Shown: positions 57,904-64,000 of the stretch, in pieces
Position numbering within the stretch: the stretch's first letter is position 1
Layout: each line of letters starts with the position of its first letter
Source: Taxillus chinensis
Taxonomy: Eukaryota > Streptophyta > Magnoliopsida > Santalales > Loranthaceae
Assembly: GCA_023512835.1 (NCBI GenBank)
Contig: CM042091.1
Location: forward strand, 48,189,284 to 48,253,283
Reading direction: 5' to 3'
DNA length: 64,000 bases
The notes under the pieces: generated by a model
What the model saw: only the letters and a program-made list of their open reading frames with translations
Databases searched by the model: none
Told to the model about the DNA's origin: nothing
Made by a program: the position numbers and the translations under genes

Positions 57904-59133
57904 TGTTAGACCTTATTTTGTCTTTATTGAATATGTAATATACATTTCGTTACTTTATTCATGTTGCCCCTTTCGTTACATGAATTTGCAAAACAAAATT
58001 GAAGAACTATCCAATAAAGTTTTAAATGCCATAAACCATTTCTAAATGATAGAATAGGAAATTTAAAAATTAACAAACTAGATTGTGCTCAACTCTATGA
58101 TGAAATGGAAAAGTTATGACCAAAATAATTTGACAAAAAAGAGAGAGTCAAACCTAGTAAAAGGAAGCCTCTATAATTTAAGCACATGTAATTTGCGATT
58201 ATACTGATTTAAACTGCATACATAATTTGAGCTACACAAGAAATTTAGGATCCATACAAAATTTGGGTTTCACACACAATTCAGGCATCTTTTATGCAAT
58301 TTGAGCCTCGTATGCTCTTTGGAGTGCTTACGTAGTTTGAGCTTTTCACAGTTTGAACCATGTATACACTTTGGAGTTCTTATGTAGTTTGAGTCATACA
58401 CAATGCGAGCTTTACACAGTTTGAACCGTATACAAAGCTTGGAGTTCGTACGCAATTTGGGTTTTATGTAGTCTGAGTTACGAACACACTTTGGAATTCT
58501 TACGTTGCTTGAGCTTTGCATAATTTGAGTTGCGTACTCACTTTGGAGTTCTTATGCAGTTTAAGCTTTATACAATTTAAGCTTTATGGAGTTTGAACCG
58601 TATATGCACTTTTGAGTTTTTATGCAATACAAGCCTAACTTAGTTTAAACTTTACACAATTTAAGTTGCATACGCACTTTTAAAGTTCTTATACAATTTG
58701 AGCAATGACCTTAGACTATGAAATGACATTATTTTAGCTCAAAGAAATGGTAGGACTCAATCTTCAATTAAAATCCTTGAAACAACATTGTTTTTGTACT
58801 AGAACCTTTGGAGGCTGTTGTAGTGCTTGATCTAATCTATCCCCACATTTATTTGATTTTTAATACTATAATCCTATCAAAATTAAGGGGATTTGAGATT
58901 CTCTAGTAGTAAGTTAAGAGGGCAAGTTTTTAAAAAGGTGAAAGGGGTTAATTTAAATATTGTATTCTCACGGTTTCCTATTTAAGCTACCTTTCAACCT
59001 TATCCTTCCTTTTGCCTCAATCATGTCTACATTACATCTTATTCAAATGGTTTGTGATTGATTCTCCAACTATAATATATAGTCATGGGGAAAAAGAGAT
59101 GTGACTTTTCATTGTGGGAAGATACTGACAAAT
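57904..59133 (+). mobile_element. Third, decayed family T LTR, first part
   Basis: Starts TGTTAGACCTTATTTTGTC, matching 13383. A block around 58030-58125 aligns with 13545-13635 (both end in a GAAG/GAAAAGTTATGACC-like string), and TATTTAAG at 58979 sits at the same distance from the start as the other copies' TATA boxes. It is interrupted by the solo LTR at 59134 and probably continues from 60925 into the leader-like region, but its 3' end was not found. Confidence 0.65.
58190..58710. repeat. Degenerate 20/60-bp repeats
   Basis: CACTTTGGAGTTCTTAYGCA and GTTTGAGCTTTACACAGTTT alternate with TTTGAACCGTATACAC-like units, about 8 rounds of 55-65 bp, with many substitutions. They are private to this family T copy. 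Confidence 0.8.
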
Positions 59134-60474
59134 TGTCATGCTCTTGAATTCCAAAGAACCTAGAACTAGAAACATGATTTCCCTTTGCCTGCATCTGGAA
59201 GGTCAAAGGTCAATAACAAGTACCAATAGAGACTACACCATGGGTGCTGTCTCAATCATGCAAATTTATTTAGTAATACATCAAGGGTATTTCTGTACTT
59301 TCTCATACATCATCATGCATATAATATGTCAAACAGTCATACATACGTCACATCACAAATAGTATACAAATATAATCATCTATAGACCCATGTCCGAGAT
59401 ACAATACATAATCAATATAGAATACAATACTGTATCATACATCAAAGTAGTGGGCATGTCCTCCTGAAAGAAAGTCATTCATTAGTCTCGGGTCACACCT
59501 GAAAAGGGTAAAAACGAAGTAGGTGATCCCATAATTCTACATCACTCTACTATGCAAAACAAATAAGTCTATACTACATGCTTAGTATATTCGAGCACCG
59601 TGTAATGTGCACAATCATCAGGACTCAGCGTGCAAATAAACATCAGGACTCAGCCTATCCACATAGGACATCTTGTCCATGATCCTCAATGGGATCCCAG
59701 CTCAAGGCACTCATCCCTAGCACTATGTGCTCAACAGTTCAACTCAAGCCACAGCCTGTCACCACGAGCTCAAAAGCTCAACTCAAGTCTCAGCCTGTCA
59801 CATTAACCCCAAAGCATAATCTGTGCATCATAGTGAGAATACACAAACACGTCATGAAGCCCAAGGCCCAAATCCTCAAATCAACACACCAACATCAGTA
59901 TGGCATTAGGGTTCACAACACTACCTCTATAATCGAGGCCAATCTTCACAAATCCATCCTCATGCCTTGATCAAGGAAACGGGCTTTCGTAGAAGGTGCT
60001 TTTTTGAAATAAAAATTCTCAACAATGATTTTTTATATTATAACTAAGATAATTTGATTTTTAGAGATTTTCTTGAGATGTTTAACCCCACTTCGTAAAC
60101 ATTTCGAACCAAAAACTGAATTTTTTGGGATTCAGTGCTAATTCCTTTTTTTTACTTTTTGAAGGAGTGAGAATTTAATTTTTTTAGTATTTTTCTTTGA
60201 ATCCAAATGTAGGGTATTTCCTTATTTACATTATAACTTAAATATAATACTTAATTTCCGTTTTCCCTAAATAATCAAGGTTTCGTGCTCAATTTTTATT
60301 TTTCCTAGTTTTCTAGGGTTCATCATGATTTTTATGAATTTATCTTATTTTTGCATGTCAATCCAACAAAATAGCAAAAAAGGAGTGAAGAATCAAGGGA
60401 ATACCTACCTAGAGTGATTCTTTGAGATCCACGAACTCCAATCGCCCCAAATCACTAAAGCCCCAAGCTTCCAA

Positions 60475-60536
<62 letters not shown>

Positions 60537-60919
60537 GCACGAATGCGATAACGTAACGTGAAAGCTCTCTTTCTTCACCTCTCATTTATATGTATTGCCT
60601 TTCTTTTTAATTAATTAACCTCTAAAATAAGAATTGATCTCTTGGGGTCACAAATTCCAAATTGAGCTCAAATATAGTCAAAACGCTTGAAATAATGAGC
60701 ACTTCACTATCTAGATTTTTTCAACTCAACTGACTACTCAAACGCAAGGTCAACCAACAAACCCCAAAAAAGTTAACAATAGGGTCACTCGGGACCCCGA
60801 CCCAAAATCGGGCCCAAATACAGCCAAAATACTCACATTAACAAACACAATATCATCCAGATGTTTTTAGCCGCCTATAATTGCTATCTTTCAGCACTAC
60901 CCAAATACGGATATTTACA
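59134..60919 (-). mobile_element. Solo LTR of the element 2 family, 1786 bp, minus strand
   Basis: Homologous to 23022-25423 along most of its length (the shared CAATAGAGACTACACC block, CATCAAGGGTA, CACACCTGAAAAGGGTAA, and the CCCAAATACG end). Termini are TGTCATGCTC and TATTTACA in plus orientation. A perfect 5-bp duplication CAAAT flanks it (59129-59133 and 60920-60924). No internal sequence remains, so it arose by LTR-LTR recombination. Compared with the element 2 LTR, many CG sites read TG or CA, as expected of methylated, aged DNA, and the 12-unit array is missing. Confidence 0.9.
60479..60532. repeat. (CT)n microsatellite in the solo LTR
   Basis: About 27 CT units at the position where the element 2 LTR has a short TC tract (about 25000-25016). 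Confidence 0.9.
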
Positions 60920-60924
60920 CAAAT

Positions 60925-63100
60925 CCTAATTAACAAATGCGAGAAAGAAGAAATATGGCTTATCATTTTACTTTTTTGTCTATAACTATTACCTCAATCA
61001 TGGGATCAAGTTATTTCCTTTCCATGCTTATAAAAACCTCAACTCCAACACTTCAAAATAATGAGAAAAGAAAAAAGATAGAGAGAGAGAGTGTGTGTGT
61101 CACTCACTCCAGTCTAATTCAAAATCACTCAATTATTTCCCTTCACATCAATTCACAAACTCGATCTAAATTCAGTATGTTGCTACAAGGATTCAAATAG
61201 TAGGAGATTGAAGGAGGAGGATTCATTCACGAATTAGCAAGAATTTGTAGTAATTGTTTTTTTTCCTAACCTTTAGTGTCATATGATAACATTGATGCCA
61301 AAAAGAGAAGTCGAGTTCATATTTCTTAATCTTTTTTGTTTCATCAAGTTTTTTTTGTTTTTCTCGAAAATGAAAGATTGTTTGGAATTTATTGGTTCTT
61401 GTGCTATTTTGGTGGTTAAGTGATCTAGATAATAATCCTTCTTCCTTTTTCTCCATTTGAATGAAAGTGATAAAAAAAATCTTAAATACAAATGTTGATC
61501 CTTTGAGATCTAGTTTTGTCATACTAACCTTTCTGGTTTGTTTTTCATGTTGGAATAAAAATAAAAAATTAAAACTTACAAGTATGAATGTTTTAGCTAT
61601 TTTATGTTTTCATTATAAAAATATGATAGCTATTTTTTTATATTCAAAAACAACTATCATATTTTGAGAATGAAAACATAAAACAACCTATTTCTAGAGA
61701 TTTAAAATAAATCTAAAGGCCCAAGTACCTGTGGGATTGAGCAAGTAATGCTTACAACCTAATTGGTTAAGGCCGAAATCAATTTTGGCAATCTTTTTTT
61801 ATTATTTCTTTAATTTTCGTAATCTCTTAACATGTTAAGGCTTATTTTATTTCTTTCTTCAAAATGTTTTCCAAAGAGGGCCCTTGGCTTCATATTCCTT
61901 TATTTTTTAAAAAATATTTTTAAAATTAAATAAAAGTCAATAAATTTTTGCAATTTAAATATATTATTCAACATTACAATAATTATTCTCATCAAACCAA
62001 TTAACTCAACCTAAAATTGATACCGAGTTTTAATGTTGGGAGAATAATTATTATAATGTTAAAATAAATTTTAGCAAATAAAGTTGACTCAATAAATTTA
62101 ATCAGTCATTTGTTTGTAAGTCAAATTCATTGTAGTATTGTTGAATCCATTGTAGAACTTTTTCCACATATTTTAACTTTATTGCTTCACTACTAGTGCT
62201 TTTAGAGCATCCATTATAGTTTCTTTAATTTTTTAAAAGTTTGAAGAGTCAATTTAGTAAAAATGCTTAAAAATATTACTATTAAGTATTTTTATTTTAT
62301 CTAAAAATTTAACATTACAAATAGTACTTTTAAATGTAACATTTAATATTTTTTCTCTACTCTTTAGATAATTTATTTCTTGTTCTTTTTTCTTTTTCAT
62401 AAATAAATAATTTAAAAATATTATTTTAATAAAATAATAAAAATTACTAAAATAAAGAGACTGAAAAACATTTATTCTAGAAAATATTATGAGTAAGGAG
62501 TCAATTGGTACTATTTTCGTTTTTTGTATTTTGGTATAATTAATTGAATATTTATTAAAATAAAAATTTGAAATTTGAATTTCGAAAATAATCATATTTG
62601 GTATGATAGAAGATATATTTTAAAAAGTGTGTGTTTGTTCTTAAAATAAATTTTTTTTAGAAAAAATAATATATGATAGGTACAAATATGAAAATAAAAA
62701 AACAATAATTGAAGTATTCTGCTAAAATAAATTTAAATATAAAAATAAGTAAAAAAATATTATTAAAATAATTAGTTTATTTAAATAATAATTTGAATAA
62801 AGTATTATTAGTAGGAAATGCCTAAATTTCAATTTTGAAAACAAAAACATATTTTAAACATTTTAAAAAATATAAGAAAAAAAATTAAAATGGTAAACAT
62901 CAAACCCAATTTCAAGTAATTAGAGGTCGTTTAATCGTTTTAGGGCTGAACAGAAAAACTGACAAACCAATTTAATTCGATAAATCAACTAATAAAAAGC
63001 GGAATAAACTAAAAAATGAATAAACTAAACTAATTTAGGTCAGTGAAATAATTCTATCGATTCAAAATCAAAAATTTAACTTAACAAAATTATATAATTC
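60925..63100. other. AT-rich region, possible continuation of the third family T LTR
   Basis: 60925-61600 has leader-like composition (GA/GT repeats at 61080-61100, T-rich stretches) and probably continues the LTR from 57904. 61600-63060 is AT-rich with no supported ORF or repeat boundary. Confidence 0.45.
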
Positions 63101-63298
63101 GTGGAAACGACCATAGGCCGTCAAAGAAATTATAGCGGCGGTTAGAAGCTCTTTCCGTTGGCGCGTGCGACCCCGCGAGCCTTAACGACGACGACAGATG
63201 CTCGCTGATGGGTGTGGGCCCGTACCGTCACTGTCGTGCTGTTTGCGGCCACTGGTTCCACCGGTACCCGGTGACATCAGTACTAGGAATATCGATAT

Positions 63299-64000
63299 TA
63301 ATATATACATGCCCATTTAGCAGCCGTTCAGTTCTATTTGAATTTTTATCCTTCATCCCCCACTCGATTCCCGTATTCTTTATACGCAGCGCACACTCTG
63401 TTTACATTTGCGTGCGTTCAGATATGGAATCCAACGAAGTTGAAAGTCTTTGAATAGAGGTCGTGGTATAAACCAAGTTCTCTTTTCGATTCTCTTTGAT
63501 TCTCTGTATATCTTTTTTTTTTTTTTGTCTTCCTGCAAAATTTCTCTTCTATGATTGTTAACTTCCTCCTTCCCCTCTTGAATGCAACTATTAAGTGATT
63601 TTGATTTGGCTTCTCTTCTCTGCGTTGTCCTGTAGCAGAAGACGGAGTTGTTCTTGCGGACGCTGTGTTCTGAACATCCCCAGCGTCGTAGTTGTATTTT
63701 CAGATAAGTTTGAGTTGTAGCTTTTGAGCATGCAAACGAGCCTGGTCGTGTTTTTGTCCTAGTTAGTTACTACTGTTATTATAAAGGGTAGTTCAGGCGG
63801 CTGTTGGATTCAAGGCATACAGCGTTCACTGAGTTGTCTTCAATCTGAACTGAACTCTTCATTCCTTTTCTTATTACTTCAGTCTTTCATGGACAAGTCA
63901 TTCCAAAAGGTTGAAATCATGAAGCTTTCTGCCCCTGCTGTTATTTTCTGCCGTTTGTAGAGGAGTCCTATTATATTATTCAGTGCAGAAGGAAAAAAAA
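63299..64000 (+). other. Putative promoter and 5' leader of a host gene running off the window
   Basis: Base composition changes sharply at about 63100 to GC-rich (GGCGCGTGCGACCCCGCG). A TATA-like TAATATATACAT lies at 63297-63308, followed by C/T-rich leader sequence, a short upstream ORF of nine residues (63424-63453, MESNEVESL), and a possible 5' UTR intron (AG/GTCGTGG at about 63457 to a T-rich tract and CTGTAGCAG at about 63640). No long ORF begins before the window ends, so the product is unknown. Confidence 0.4.

Overview
The window is nuclear DNA of a seed plant, most likely a eudicot, and almost all of it is transposable-element sequence. The grounds are plant-type Ty3/gypsy (Tat-like and chromovirus) and Ty1/copia LTR retrotransposons, a GC-rich hAT-like MITE, long AT-rich spacers and one small gene that looks like a plant-specific protein family. 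No bacterial-style operon, CRISPR array, rRNA or tRNA gene was seen. The species cannot be told from this sequence.

Layout. 1-3048 is a long LTR on the minus strand, cut by the window edge (called family T here). 3049-9148 is mostly old spacer: a decayed gypsy integrase fragment (3718-4166), the only convincing host gene (5569-5853, minus, 94 residues) and a hAT-like MITE with an 8-bp target duplication (7936-8177). 9149-12569 is a copia element on the minus strand with two 252-bp LTRs, a PBS and a PPT, but without its integrase core.

13383-49623 is a four-layer nest of LTR elements. Layer 0 is a solo LTR of family T, split into 13383-15784 and 48263-49623. Inserted into it is element 1 (15785-48257, plus strand, target duplication TGTAA). 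Inserted into the 3' LTR of element 1 is element 2, a minus-strand chromovirus (23022 to the assembly gap at 46540, duplication GTCGG). Inserted into the integrase gene of element 2 is element 3, a 15.6-kb Tat/Ogre-like element (26111-41707, plus strand, duplication CCCTC). Element 3 carries an extra ORF1, gag, protease, G-patch, RT, two RNase H domains, integrase, a large tandem array in its 3' UTR and a 49-residue hydrophobic ORF inside each LTR.

49624-63100 is AT-rich spacer with fossils: a copia RNase H tail, a perfect 29-bp inverted repeat, a third decayed LTR of family T starting at 57904 and, inside it, a solo LTR of the element 2 family with a perfect target duplication (59134-60919). 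The last 0.7 kb looks like the promoter and 5' leader of a host gene that continues past the window.

Coding state. Every retrotransposon ORF is broken, yet element 3 has nearly identical LTRs and most breaks are single-base indels. Many of these, and many LTR-to-LTR differences in element 1, fall on CTG or CAG trinucleotides, including the tRNA primer site of two elements. This looks more like a sequencing or assembly artefact at methylated CHG sites than ordinary decay. Frameshifts here should be read with that in mind.
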